From Leishmania mexicana MHOM/GT/2001/U1103 (taxonomy: Eukaryota > Euglenozoa > Kinetoplastea > Trypanosomatida > Trypanosomatidae): 32,430 bases of DNA. Shown one piece after another: positions 9,528-18,456 of the stretch. The stretch is from positions 542,393-574,822 of the forward strand of contig NC_018319.1 of NCBI RefSeq assembly GCF_000234665.1, in the 5' to 3' direction. Every line of letters starts with the position of its first letter. The first letter of the stretch is position 1. The position numbers and the translations under genes were made by a program. The notes beneath the pieces are model-generated. The model did no database searches, was not told the DNA's origin, and saw only the letters and a program-made list of their open reading frames with translations.

Positions 9528-10457
9528 CTATTGCGAGTCCAACCCCAGACACCGCAGCAACGAGAAATGTGTCCTGTACCACAGCCGTCCCCCTAGCGTA
9601 GACTTCTCCAGGATGAGTTCGCGGCATTGAAAGGAGCGGCGAAGACTGTCCCTCGCTGCGAAGCTTGGGAACCACTTTAAGCTAATGTTGTACTCCGTCA
9701 CCTCATTTCGCTGCACCTGGCACGACTCAAACACCTTCCAGTGAAAGAAGCGGCTGTTGATCACAAGCGCCGTCACCTCCACGTTGTCGCTCGTGCGGTG
9801 CCGCCAGCTGGAGCCTTCGAAGAGGTGCGAGCATAACGTCGTCAGAAGCACCGACGGCGTCGTATCTGAGATGTAGCGGCAGAGCCAGTCGCGCACCGAG
9901 GCTCCGTGAGGAGTCGGGGAGGGAGAGGAGGAGGAGCCTCGCGGCAGCGGCGGCTGCACGCCGCTGAATGCAGTGCTCATCGGTGCCGCTTCGTAAAATC
10001 GGGCGGGGGTGTGCAGCACTCGAGCGATACGACCGACCTCCGTGTCCACGGTGCAGATAGAGTTCCAGTACTCCAGCGCCGGCGCGCGCGTGGCTCGCCG
10101 CAGCTCCCAGTCATAAAAGACAAGACCCAAGTACATCGAGAACCAGAAGCGAGACAACAGCGTGCGACCGGTTCGGTTGCGCAGCACATAGCCGCCGGTG
10201 AAGCCGAGAAGAAAGGCGGTGTCTGCATATCGGTGATTCATGTCGTCCAGGCAGTCGCACGTCAGCCTCCAATCAACATTGCTCACCGGGATGGAGAGAA
10301 ACCGACGCGCTCGGTCGACGATGTAGAGAAGCCGGAAAAAGTCACGTTCTCTATCCTGCTCTAGTTGCGAGGCGGCCTCGCTGAGTGAGTTGGGTGAGAT
10401 GCGCATTGTCAAGAAAAGGGGGAGAACAGATGCAACAGGAAAAGAACGCCACAACAC
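9528..10457 (-). CDS. Conserved-type hypothetical protein with Mic10-like segment
   Basis: A 309-residue ORF whose family I cannot name. Met18 (codon at 10404-10406) is a more likely start, because residues 1-17 look like translated pyrimidine-rich leader. Residues about 63-120 contain W63, Cys67 and Cys69, then a glycine-bearing hydrophobic segment (LLGFTGGYVL), a short Arg-rich turn, and a second hydrophobic segment (FWFSMYLGLVFYDWE). This layout resembles the hairpin of Mic10/MINOS1, the cristae-junction membrane protein, but the flanking regions do not, and Mic10 is normally only about 80-110 residues. Residues 172-185 are a Ser/Pro low-complexity linker. The C-terminal third is basic with many aromatics. 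Membrane location is plausible but unproved. Confidence 0.8.
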   Translation of the reverse strand: MLWRSFPVASVLPLFLTMRISPNSLSEAASQLEQDRERDFFRLLYIVDRARRFLSIPVSNVDWRLTCDCLDDMNHRYADTAFLLGFTGGYVLRNRTGRTLLSRFWFSMYLGLVFYDWELRRATRAPALEYWNSICTVDTEVGRIARVLHTPARFYEAAPMSTAFSGVQPPLPRGSSSSPSPTPHGASVRDWLCRYISDTTPSVLLTTLCSHLFEGSSWRHRTSDNVEVTALVINSRFFHWKVFESCQVQRNEVTEYNISLKWFPSFAARDSLRRSFQCRELILEKSTLGGRLWYRTHFSLLRCLGLDSQ

Positions 10458-11147
10458 GAGGAACGGCCGATGCGCGCCGCCTCTGCTTCGACACTGGCTG
10501 GCGCCGATCGCGTCGTCTCTGCTCCGCTGCCCGGCGTGAATGGGGCCGGCAGGGAAGGCAATGCGCCCAATTAGAAATATCTCGACGCCACTCAGGACAC
10601 CGACGACGGTGACTTATCCGGGAGAGAAAGGAGAGCAGAACAGAGAAGCGTGGTAGAGCGCAGGCATGTGAGACGTGAGCGACAAGAGGAGTAGAAAGAA
10701 GACGTACAATAGCGGCAGGCAGGGGAAAGTGATGATACGGGGTATCGAGATCATAATGCGTTCGCACAAGAACGCCACAGCAACGCGCACACGCCGTGGT
10801 GAATGCTCTGGAGGAGCGTGCAGTCATGGAAAAGCTATATACTGCAAAGCACTCTTGTGGAGCGTGCAATAGAGCTGCTGGCGACTCACCCGCCAGGTCC
10901 AATGGGTTGAGATGTGCGCCAACATTTCTTCTCACCACTCCGATTCTCTATGGTACAACATGCTCAGCAGAAACGCCCCCCTCCCTCGTCCCTCCCTACC
11001 CCCAGTACTTGCGGCACCTCTCTGAGGGAAGAAGATGGCGGCGCACGGGAAGGGACAATGCCACTCGTGCGTGGAAGAGGGGGGGGGGGGAGACATCTAT
11101 GAGTGCGAAAAGGCGAAGTAGAGAGAAAAGGCAGCACTTAAGCCCAA
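10458..11147. other. Intergenic spacer
   Basis: Nothing coding is apparent. Purine-rich + tracts at about 10619-10700 are candidate splice-signal pyrimidine tracts for the 309-residue gene. A G homopolymer run sits at about 11080-11090. Confidence 0.55.
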
Positions 11148-11744
11148 TCAGTGCCCCACCAGCTCGACGATGCCCTGCTGAATGAGAGGCTCAGCTTCCT
11201 CGAAGCTCAGGAAAAGCTGATCGCCGCTGTTGATGATAATGGTCTTGCCGCTGACAGGGGACCGAAACTCGTAGTGGCAGCGGCCGCGGACCTCAAGCTG
11301 TCGTACGGACGGGGGTCTCCACAAGTATGCGCGCAGATCTAGTGGGACGTCGAAGGAGGTCATGTACTCCACCATGGTGCCTTGGTAATCGGACAAGTAC
11401 TTGGCTTCCGCTGCGGACAGGAAGCCCTCCAGCAAGTTGTCTCGCACGCTCCACCACGCCTTTGCAACTTGCTTTTGCCTCCACAAAAGGTACGTGAGGA
11501 GGCAGCGCTTGTCTCGCAAGCATTTGGCACGGTAGTAATTCATGGAGCTCATGTAGTACGGCTGCGTCAGATCAGCGTACGGGTTTGTCGCGATAGATCT
11601 AATACATGCGTACGACTCGTTTATCTTCTCCACCACCGACCTAACCTTTTGCTCGTCAAGCGTGCTCATCGAGCCGCCGCTCACGATGACGGCGCGCAGC
11701 TCGCTAAGAAGCTCTGCTGATGCATCCTGTTTTTTTGAGCTCAT
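11148..11744 (-). CDS. PSF1: DNA replication complex GINS protein PSF1 (GINS1)
   Basis: At 198 residues it is almost the same length as human GINS1 (196). GINS is a heterotetramer that joins MCM2-7 and CDC45 to form the CMG replicative helicase in the nucleus. The helical A domain spans about 1-130 and includes the conserved stretch YYRAKCLRDKRCLLTYL (70-86), matching the family's R-NRRC-AYL region. The B domain begins at LRAYLWRPP (138-145) and ends with QLFLSFEEAEPLIQQGIVEL, equivalent to the family's QHFLPR-EQLIRQGVLEHI ending. The start is supported by a compact N-terminus and a pyrimidine-rich minus-strand leader beyond 11800. No defect is visible. It sits among unrelated genes, as is usual in trypanosomatid polycistrons. 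Confidence 0.95.
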   Translation of the reverse strand: MSSKKQDASAELLSELRAVIVSGGSMSTLDEQKVRSVVEKINESYACIRSIATNPYADLTQPYYMSSMNYYRAKCLRDKRCLLTYLLWRQKQVAKAWWSVRDNLLEGFLSAAEAKYLSDYQGTMVEYMTSFDVPLDLRAYLWRPPSVRQLEVRGRCHYEFRSPVSGKTIIINSGDQLFLSFEEAEPLIQQGIVELVGH

Positions 11745-12802
11745 CTGCGAGTAGCTGTTGCAACGAAGAGCGCCTCTCGCCCTACTTCATGCACCGTACG
11801 TCTGAACGTGCTTCAAGCAGAGGAAAAATCGATAGAGAGGAGGAGGGGAAAACTAGATACGAAAAGAAGGTGGAGAAGAGTTCCACCCTGCAGCTCTTGC
11901 GGGAGAAGATGCAGAGGGAGGCGATGAGATATGTTTGGGTGAGGGCAACGAATCCGCATCAGATCGATTCCCATGTCTGCCGTACACTACAAAGCACTCG
12001 TTCCCTAAATGAACACATATGCAAGGTGCTCCATGGAAAAGGGGTCTTGAGGAAGACAAGCGGCATTCAGAGCTTCGAGTGCTGTCATGAGCCGAGATCT
12101 CCTTATCATACTCGGCGACACACCTGTGAGGCGGCCCTCAGCGCCACGGCGATGCATGATCTCGCGCGCACCACTGGTGACACCGTCATCTTCGACCGCA
12201 ACCCTGCTTGTGTGTGTATTGGGGAGGGGGCGGCGTGAGGCGAGTTAGACGCCACTCACACGGACACATATACACACACACACACGTTCAGGCATATATT
12301 CTGAGGCAGAGGTGGCACGCTGCAGATGGTCGCAGATTCAATATCATCACGCTTCATCAGAGTGAAGACAGAAGAAAGAAATGTCATTTGCTGTTGTTCT
12401 CGAAAGACAAAGAGAAATAGGATAAAGGCATCCGTTGCTGCATGTGCATTGAGGGAGGGGGGAAGGAACTAGCAACTGCCGTCGCCAGTGCGCGTGCGGA
12501 ACGCATTCATCATGTAAAAAAAGACTAACCGATAAAAATATGGGGAAGCGAGTAGAAACTTCTCATAAGACTTCAAACGTTTTTTTTGTGCGAATTTTTC
12601 AGACGGCAGCTGAATGCCGCCCTTTTCATTTACGTGTGTTCGGGTTGGTTTGTGAGGAGCAATGCAGAACGCTAAAATAGCAGTTACCGCCTCCCCCCCC
12701 CACACACACACCTACGCAACAGCACGGGCTGGTACTCAAGCACTCCTGTTCCTGCTATCAGCACCATACACGTTTCTTTTTTCTTGCGGTTTTTTTCTTT
12801 CA
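11745..12802. other. Intergenic spacer
   Basis: No coding ORF with biased codons. It holds the PSF1 splice tract, a CA microsatellite at 12272-12285, and AT-richer sequence around 12510-12600. The right part is the 3' flank of the 53-residue gene. Confidence 0.55.
11815..11890 (-). promoter_or_regulatory. Polypyrimidine tract, probable trans-splice signal of PSF1
   Basis: On the minus strand this is a nearly continuous C/T tract (runs such as CCCCTCCTCCTC), 70-145 bases upstream of the PSF1 start codon. Trypanosomatid genes receive the spliced leader at an AG soon after such a tract. The exact acceptor cannot be fixed by eye; the first AGs after the tract fall near 11813-11820. Confidence 0.4.
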
Positions 12803-12964
12803 TCACCGCACAGACTTCGGCTTGCCCTGGTGGCTGGGCGTCTCGTTGTGCTTCTTTGTGCCAGGACGCTCGTGGTGCGAAGTCTCGTACTCCATCGCCA
12901 GCGCTTCCGCCCTGTCGTGCGGAGGGACGCTGTCGCTGTTATCGTCGTACTGCTTCGGCGGCAT
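12803..12964 (-). CDS. Small hydrophilic protein, 53 residues
   Basis: The longest frame here is 95 codons, but its first 42 codons translate pyrimidine-rich leader (many L, S, V and C). From Met43 (12962-12964) the character changes sharply: MPPKQYDDNSDSVPPHDRAE and onward is hydrophilic, and almost every codon ends in G or C, as in the neighbouring proven genes. I therefore place the start at 12964. The product is rich in His, Lys, Glu and Pro, has no membrane segment, cysteine or recognisable motif, and ends in GKPKSVR. It is probably disordered. No function can be given. Automated gene callers with a length cutoff would miss it or start it too early. Confidence 0.7.
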   Translation of the reverse strand: MPPKQYDDNSDSVPPHDRAEALAMEYETSHHERPGTKKHNETPSHQGKPKSVR

Positions 12965-13595
12965 CTTCGGTATAACACACAAAACAAATGTGTGTGATAA
13001 GTTATTTGAAAGTAGAGAGCTGAAAACAGAGAGAGTGGCTATAGATAATCGGACGAGGACTTGTGGCAAGAGGAGTTGGTACGCACACATATAGAGAGAG
13101 CGTGCGAAAGCGGTGTGAGATAAAAGACATCAATAGAAGGAGAACCAGACGATGGATGGATTAGCGCACGACGAGAGGATGCAGAGTCAGAAATCGTGTC
13201 TGTGTCTCACATTTGGGTGGGATGGAAGGGGCCGAGGTGAGGAGGAAGTGAGGATACAACGCCGATAATAGTGATGTTTGCGAGGCCCGCTGGCAACGAG
13301 CGACGGGGTACTCATCCGAGAGAGCAGCGTCCGCTTCACAGCTCTGTAGCAGGGGCAAAGATACCGCATCAGCACAGCACGTTTGCCACGATACGCCTCC
13401 CTCTTTCTCGCTTCCTGAAATACCATAGTGGATCATCTCGTGTTAGTTGTGGACGTCGGTGGAGTCGTGGGCGATGTTTTCCCTAGCGGAGTGCGTAACG
13501 GCAGCGGAGGAAAACCAAGCACACCCGTAAACACACACACACGGGAGAGTACGCAGCGGAGAACAAGCCAAAAAAGAGGAGGCAAAACGGGTGAA
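12965..13595. other. Intergenic spacer
   Basis: No gene seen. It contains the leader of the 53-residue gene, with purine-rich + sequence around 13010-13040, and the 3' flank of the presenilin gene. A short CA run lies near 13530. Confidence 0.55.
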
Positions 13596-14654
13596 TTAGA
13601 GCACCAACAGGTGATGACTCACAAAGGAGCTCAGCGACTCCACAATTAGTCTACAGAGCACGAAGACGACAGTAGAGAGAAAAATAGAGCACGGCAGAGC
13701 CGGCAGCGCGCGCAGCGAGTTTCGGAAAAGCAGCAAGGACAGCAGCGTGCCCAGCATGCCCGCCAGGATGCTCACCATACAGAAACCCCACGATACAAAG
13801 CCGGAAAATGAGGCACGACCAACGAGAAGGCTGTAAAAGATAAAGTCCCCAAGGCCCAGCTTGAACGGAGCGGCGTGTTGCACCGTCCACATGAAAGACT
13901 CAGCTGCCGTTGCCGGCACACGCGCCGAGCTCGCTGTTGCGGGCTGTGTAATCGGAGCGATGCTGTGTGCGCTGCTGTAGACAAATGCTGGAATCGGCTC
14001 GTCGCGTTCTTGAGCTATCTTGATTAGTCGATGCAGTGGCCCCTGCTGCCAGAGAACTGCAAGAATGTCGTACGTGGCGATGCAGATCAGCAACGCCCAC
14101 GTCGACCATTCCGGCAGCGCCGTCAGCGACCACGCAGTCAAGATGGAGGCGATGACCAAATACACCTGCGTCACAGTAGGGTGAGAATAGTAAAAGAGGG
14201 CGATGAGACCCACCACCCCGAAGTTCCACACAAAGATGCCCATCGAAATGACGTTGTAAGGGATTTGGAAATATGTGCAGAACAAGTCCAGCCAAATCCA
14301 CAGCAACATAAAAAACATTGACACTGCCGAAAACGCCAGCCAGCCATACAATACAAACTGGAGATGAAAGTAATAGAGCACCACAGTTGCAACCGTTGCG
14401 GCCACGACGCATCCAACGACAATCAGGGCCGCCACCAGTGAGTACACAAACTTCTCGCCAACCGTGTCCGCGTCATTCTCGTTTACCATCACCGGCAGAG
14501 GCGGCGCCCGGTTGTTCACGTAGATTGGCGAGAGGCACGAGAGGCTCCATACCACGGCCAACATGGTGACAGTTACAGGTACGACAAGCGACACAAACCG
14601 GATACCCACACCACGTGAGAGGCGTGCGTCGTCTAAAAGAGGCCTAGTTGACAT
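13596..14654 (-). CDS. Presenilin-family intramembrane aspartyl protease
   Basis: A polytopic membrane protein of 352 residues with all three presenilin hallmarks: the YD motif in transmembrane segment 6 (IATYDILAV, catalytic Asp196), GLGD in segment 7 (267-270, catalytic Asp270), and the PAL motif (318-320). About nine hydrophobic segments are visible, starting at about 18-40 and 69-95. Presenilin is the catalytic core of gamma-secretase, cutting type I membrane proteins within the membrane after nicastrin, APH-1 and PEN-2 assemble; it usually acts in the ER and endosomal system. The hydrophilic loop between the catalytic segments (about 204-260) is short compared with human PS1, which largely explains the smaller size (352 against 467). 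No defects are visible. The PAL motif argues for presenilin, though signal peptide peptidases also carry YD, GxGD and PAL. Topology and the loop favour presenilin. Confidence 0.9.
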   Translation of the reverse strand: MSTRPLLDDARLSRGVGIRFVSLVVPVTVTMLAVVWSLSCLSPIYVNNRAPPLPVMVNENDADTVGEKFVYSLVAALIVVGCVVAATVATVVLYYFHLQFVLYGWLAFSAVSMFFMLLWIWLDLFCTYFQIPYNVISMGIFVWNFGVVGLIALFYYSHPTVTQVYLVIASILTAWSLTALPEWSTWALLICIATYDILAVLWQQGPLHRLIKIAQERDEPIPAFVYSSAHSIAPITQPATASSARVPATAAESFMWTVQHAAPFKLGLGDFIFYSLLVGRASFSGFVSWGFCMVSILAGMLGTLLSLLLFRNSLRALPALPCSIFLSTVVFVLCRLIVESLSSFVSHHLLVL

Positions 14655-15287
14655 ATTTGCAATACTACGATGCGCAGAACAGAACTCAAGTACTGGCAGC
14701 TCTAACCAGCTAGCAGCAAATCATATTCCACACCGGTGGAGGGTGGAGTCACAGTCAACGCTTCGTGAACTGCACACACGCAGGGAACAGAACAACAACA
14801 GTCAGTGTGTCCACGTGTGTGTGTGTGTGCATGTGCGTGGGGTGGGGGGAGCAGCAAAGAGGTAGAGGTGAACGGAGAGCGAGAAGGAAACGGGAAGAGG
14901 GTAACGTCGCCGAAGAAGCCAAAAAAAGAGAAATAGATACAAGGCGTACACACCCACACGCACAGTGTAACTTTGCTTATTTCTCCTTGAAAGTCAGGGG
15001 TTTCCGTGCCGAGCCTCCGCACACGCCAACGCAATGGACGCGCGCACAGATAGACATCACCAAGACTGCTGGAGGCATCCGCATAAGCACCCGATGGAAA
15101 GCCGAAACGTTTCAATCTGCCGAGTGGTACTAAGATGACAACACACAGCCGTGCGTACTCCGCAGTCACTCGCATGAGTCCATCGTGAAGCTATCGTCTG
15201 CGCTTTTTTGTTTGGGTTGTGTTCGTTAACATCCTGTCGCTTTCCAAGGGCACAAGGACTACTTTTAGTGTGTTGTGAAGATAGCGA
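14655..15287. other. Intergenic spacer with GT microsatellite
   Basis: Non-coding. GT repeat at 14815-14829, followed on + by purine-rich sequence at about 14855-14935, which gives a minus-strand pyrimidine tract upstream of presenilin. The rest is the TYW1 3' flank. Confidence 0.55.
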
Positions 15288-16580
15288 CTACGCCTCAGCA
15301 GATTGAACGACAGTAGACTCGGCATTAGTGAAGCAACACCCGTCGACCTGCGGCGAGGCCGCTGCCACGCTTTCCATGTGCTTGCGCCGCTTGTTGGAGA
15401 TGTGACGCTTTTGTGCTGGATCAAACCCCTCCGCAGGCGAGTCGAACAGTGCCCACGTCGGTGTAGGCAACAGGTAGTCTTCCGGCACCATATCCGCAGC
15501 TCGCGCGGGGTCTTGAACGATGGTATCGAACTTGTCATAATCGATCCAGCTGTGCACTCGGCCATCGAGGACAAACCGCTGGTGTGCCAGCAAGATGCAA
15601 CCGGAGTGCTCGTGGACGCTTGCCACCGTATACTGCGTTCCATTGCCAATCGCGCCGCAGAGCTGCTGAGCAAACGCTTTCATTTTGTCCCATGAGGGAA
15701 CGTTCTTGATGCGAAGAATGGTGTTATGATTCCCGGAAAAAGCCGGCGTGAGGCGCTTAATCTCGATGAAGTGCGGCTGCCCTCGATCAAACAACTCTTT
15801 GTACTCGGGGAGGTTCTCCGGCTCCATGTTGAATCCATCAATCATGGTGAGCCGAAACACAGTGCGGTGCTTCTTCTCTCGCATGTTGTTCACGCTCTCG
15901 TTGAAGCGTTCCCAGTAATCTGGGAGCACAGGGCGGTCAAGGATCTTCATTGTTTTCTGGTTCGGAGCATCTACGCTCAGGTACAGCTGCGTTACCGGAG
16001 CCAGATTGCGGATGGCGTCCGGAAACTGACCATTATTGACAAGAAAGGAGGATATCGATTTGGCGTGCAGCAACTGAAGAAACTCGTTCACGTACGGATA
16101 CATGATCGGCTCGCCGACAAGGGACAGAGCACAGTGGCGAGGAGTCAATGCCTCCTCGAGAGCTTCATCCGTTACACCGGGCATCCCACGCACACCGTTG
16201 ATCAGGGCTTGATGACTCGATATCATTCCTTCCACGACATCCTTTGGTGCGTCGACCATCCACTTCCACTCTGCTGCCGTCGGGTTTGAGTTGAGGCGCC
16301 AGCAAAAGACGCAGTTGTTTGCGCATGCCATGCTTGGAGTCGCCTCCATGCACCGATGTGACTTGATGCCGTACATGGTCCACTTGTAGCATCCACCCCG
16401 CCCCCTCATCATCGACTTTTGCCAGCGGCAAAGCTTCACCGCACTGTGCGTGCCGACAAGGGAGTACATCTTGCCCAACGCCTCCCGACGCTTCTCGGAG
16501 AGCATTGGCCGACATCCAGTGGCCGCGCCTTTCTTCATTTTTGATCCCGAGAGTGTAGGGCAGATACGAGGAGGACACAA
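15288..16580 (-). CDS. TYW1: tRNA 4-demethylwyosine synthase, TYW1 short form
   Basis: A 430-residue radical-SAM enzyme that condenses pyruvate with N1-methylguanosine 37 of tRNA-Phe to form the tricyclic wyosine base. The radical-SAM cluster motif CANNCVFC gives C86, C90 and C93, followed by W94. LSLVGEPIMYP (about 152-162) is the strand-2 GEP motif, and LVNNGQFPD and LYLSVDAPN continue the TIM barrel. HQRFVLDGRVHSWIDYDKF marks the C-terminal wyosine-forming domain. The flavodoxin domain found at the N-terminus of most eukaryotic TYW1 is absent: the protein enters the radical-SAM part within about 80 residues. T. brucei has a short and a long TYW1, the short one mitochondrial, and this gene fits the short class. 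Met15 is an alternative start. The basic C-terminal tail (about 380-430) is probably disordered. Confidence 0.93.
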   Translation of the reverse strand: MCPPRICPTLSGSKMKKGAATGCRPMLSEKRREALGKMYSLVGTHSAVKLCRWQKSMMRGRGGCYKWTMYGIKSHRCMEATPSMACANNCVFCWRLNSNPTAAEWKWMVDAPKDVVEGMISSHQALINGVRGMPGVTDEALEEALTPRHCALSLVGEPIMYPYVNEFLQLLHAKSISSFLVNNGQFPDAIRNLAPVTQLYLSVDAPNQKTMKILDRPVLPDYWERFNESVNNMREKKHRTVFRLTMIDGFNMEPENLPEYKELFDRGQPHFIEIKRLTPAFSGNHNTILRIKNVPSWDKMKAFAQQLCGAIGNGTQYTVASVHEHSGCILLAHQRFVLDGRVHSWIDYDKFDTIVQDPARAADMVPEDYLLPTPTWALFDSPAEGFDPAQKRHISNKRRKHMESVAAASPQVDGCCFTNAESTVVQSAEA

Positions 16581-17205
16581 GGAATCAAGTGGTGGGCGGT
16601 GACAGCAACGCTGGCTGTGCTGTGGGTGCGTACGCCGGTGAACGCATGTGCGAGAAGAAATGCCATGGTGAACAGAAAGGGGGGGGGGAAGAATGGCGAG
16701 GGAGTAACACAGAGAGAGAGAGACCCGTCGTCAAGAACGCACTGTTGAACAAAACACCTGCAGCGGAGGCGTCGACGTTAACAAAAGGCCTGGGCGAGCA
16801 AAAGCGCGAGGAAGATGGCGGGGTGTTTCAAGCCTCTCACTCCGTTTGCCACAAAAGAGGTGGCGGCTGAAAACAAGGCCGCGTCCTTCTTTCATCGCTC
16901 ACACCTTAGTACTCGGGGCAAGCGAGCATGGCGTACGCACACGGACAGCAACGATGTGTGGCGTTCTTGTGTCAGTGCAGCCTTCGAGTTCAAGACGGGT
17001 GGTGTTCTATCGAGGGGTTGTACTTTTATGCGCACGCGCCACGCAGGTACAGAGGGAGAGGTAAGGAAGTGGGCGTAGAGCGGCTAGCGAAGCAGCTGGC
17101 GCTTCCAACACTTTAAATCTATAGAGAACTGTATATCTAAGCAAGCTGTATCACGCAGCGGCAGCACGACAACGAAGGCGGTAGCCACTTTCTTACCTTC
17201 AGCTC
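16581..17205. other. Intergenic spacer
   Basis: No gene is supported. It contains the TYW1 splice signal on the left and the 3' flank of the gene at 17206-17874 on the right. Confidence 0.55.
16671..16731 (-). promoter_or_regulatory. Polypyrimidine tract and candidate splice acceptor of TYW1
   Basis: On the minus strand a C/T-rich tract, with CTCTCTCTCTCT and a ten-base C-run, precedes the TYW1 start. The first AG downstream appears to be at 16620-16621, which would leave a 5' UTR of about 40 bases. This is inferred from position only. Confidence 0.4.
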
Positions 17206-17874
17206 TCACAAAGAGTGAAGCAGGTGTACAACGCGCACTGAGTTTGGCCGCTGAAGCGCGGCGTTCTGCGGCCGTTTCGGCGGAGGCTTCACGATTGGGG
17301 CGCTGAGCTGAGTAGAGGCCGCCCATCTCGACCGATGGGCCCGGAAGCTCTCAGTGGTGCACTTGGGGTGCTCTAGCAAGTACGCGCGACACGCAGTCGC
17401 CCGCTCCTCGGGTGACAAGCTTTGCAGATACAAAGAGTCACATTGCACTCTTGCTTGTGCACCATCTGTGGACATTCCTACAGGGCTGCGTGGCTTCGAA
17501 ACCGCAGGATGCGGAACACTCCAGCTCAGCGCAAGTTGCACCTCTGTGAGACCTGTAGAAGGGTCGACGGCTTGCGCGCCGTAGGAGGCTCTGCCCGACC
17601 TCCTGCAGGATGGCTTTGAGCCTTGGTCAACCTGAATGTAGTTGCTACGGGTCGCATCCAATGCCAGCGGGGCTGTCCCGTGCCAGAAGGGGAGAAAGTC
17701 CGACGTCCCTGCGAGTGAACGCACCCTCGCCCGCTTCGCTTGCTCTACGGACCTCAGCGTCTTCTTTGTCTCGAACGGGGCCGGATTCCCACGGAAGTCG
17801 AGCTTGCTTCGCTCATTCAACCATTGCAGCTTAGCTAGCGTTCTTTCTTGTGCCTCCCTCTCGTCTGGGTTCAT
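17206..17874 (-). CDS. Hypothetical basic protein
   Basis: The open frame extends to 18000, but its first 42 codons look like translated leader (Ser and Leu runs). I start at Met43 (17872-17874), which gives 222 residues beginning MNPDEREAQERTLAKLQWLN. Residues 1-35 could form a charged helix. The rest is rich in Arg, Ser, Pro and Ala with few hydrophobic clusters, and so is probably disordered. There are short acid-and-aromatic patches (DFLPFWHGTAP and SLSPEERATACRAYLLEHP); the latter could be a small helical unit. No membrane segment or metal motif is seen, and I do not recognise a family. Codon bias is moderate. Confidence is high that it is a gene and low on the start. Confidence 0.7.
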   Translation of the reverse strand: MNPDEREAQERTLAKLQWLNERSKLDFRGNPAPFETKKTLRSVEQAKRARVRSLAGTSDFLPFWHGTAPLALDATRSNYIQVDQGSKPSCRRSGRASYGAQAVDPSTGLTEVQLALSWSVPHPAVSKPRSPVGMSTDGAQARVQCDSLYLQSLSPEERATACRAYLLEHPKCTTESFRAHRSRWAASTQLSAPIVKPPPKRPQNAALQRPNSVRVVHLLHSL

Positions 17875-18456
17875 CGCGCAAGGCAGCGAGAAGGTAGACA
17901 AATTGAGGTATCTGCGGCGGAGGCACAGGAAAAGAGCGGAAGAGGAGGAGGATTCTGCTGGTCGACTAGCTGCTACGACTTGCCGGTATCCGATCAGCAA
18001 AGCGCACAGGCGTGAAGTGGCACAACGGCGATTTTTCTAGGACAAGGCAAGGATGGCAGCGGTGATGATAAAAAACTGGAAATAGGTGGGGAGGCAGTTC
18101 GCGCGTACGAAGAGTTGGTGTGCTTGGCGGGGGAGTGGCGCGGAGGAGCATTGCTTCCCTTTCCTTCCTTGCACCATTGTGGATCAAGCAGCCTGAAAAA
18201 GTGAATTCACTAGGTTGGAGTTCGCCAAGTGGGGTGTTGCAGAAGGAAAGGAAGATGCAGCGCCTGGTCAAAGTATTGAGTCGAGTTTCGGCAGCACTCG
18301 CCCAGCCATATACTCAAATCCTTTTTCTTTCCTTCTAGAATACACGTTCAGCGCAGACGAACCTCACATGCGATCTCGGAAGCCTGGATCGTGATCGCGC
18401 CCCGACTGAAACACATGGCAAAGCAAAGAGGAATGAAAGCAGCATATTCAAGTGGG
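17875..18456. other. Intergenic spacer
   Basis: Non-coding. Purine-rich + sequence at about 17930-17955 would act as a minus-strand splice tract for the gene on the left. The remainder is the kinase 3' flank. Confidence 0.5.
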
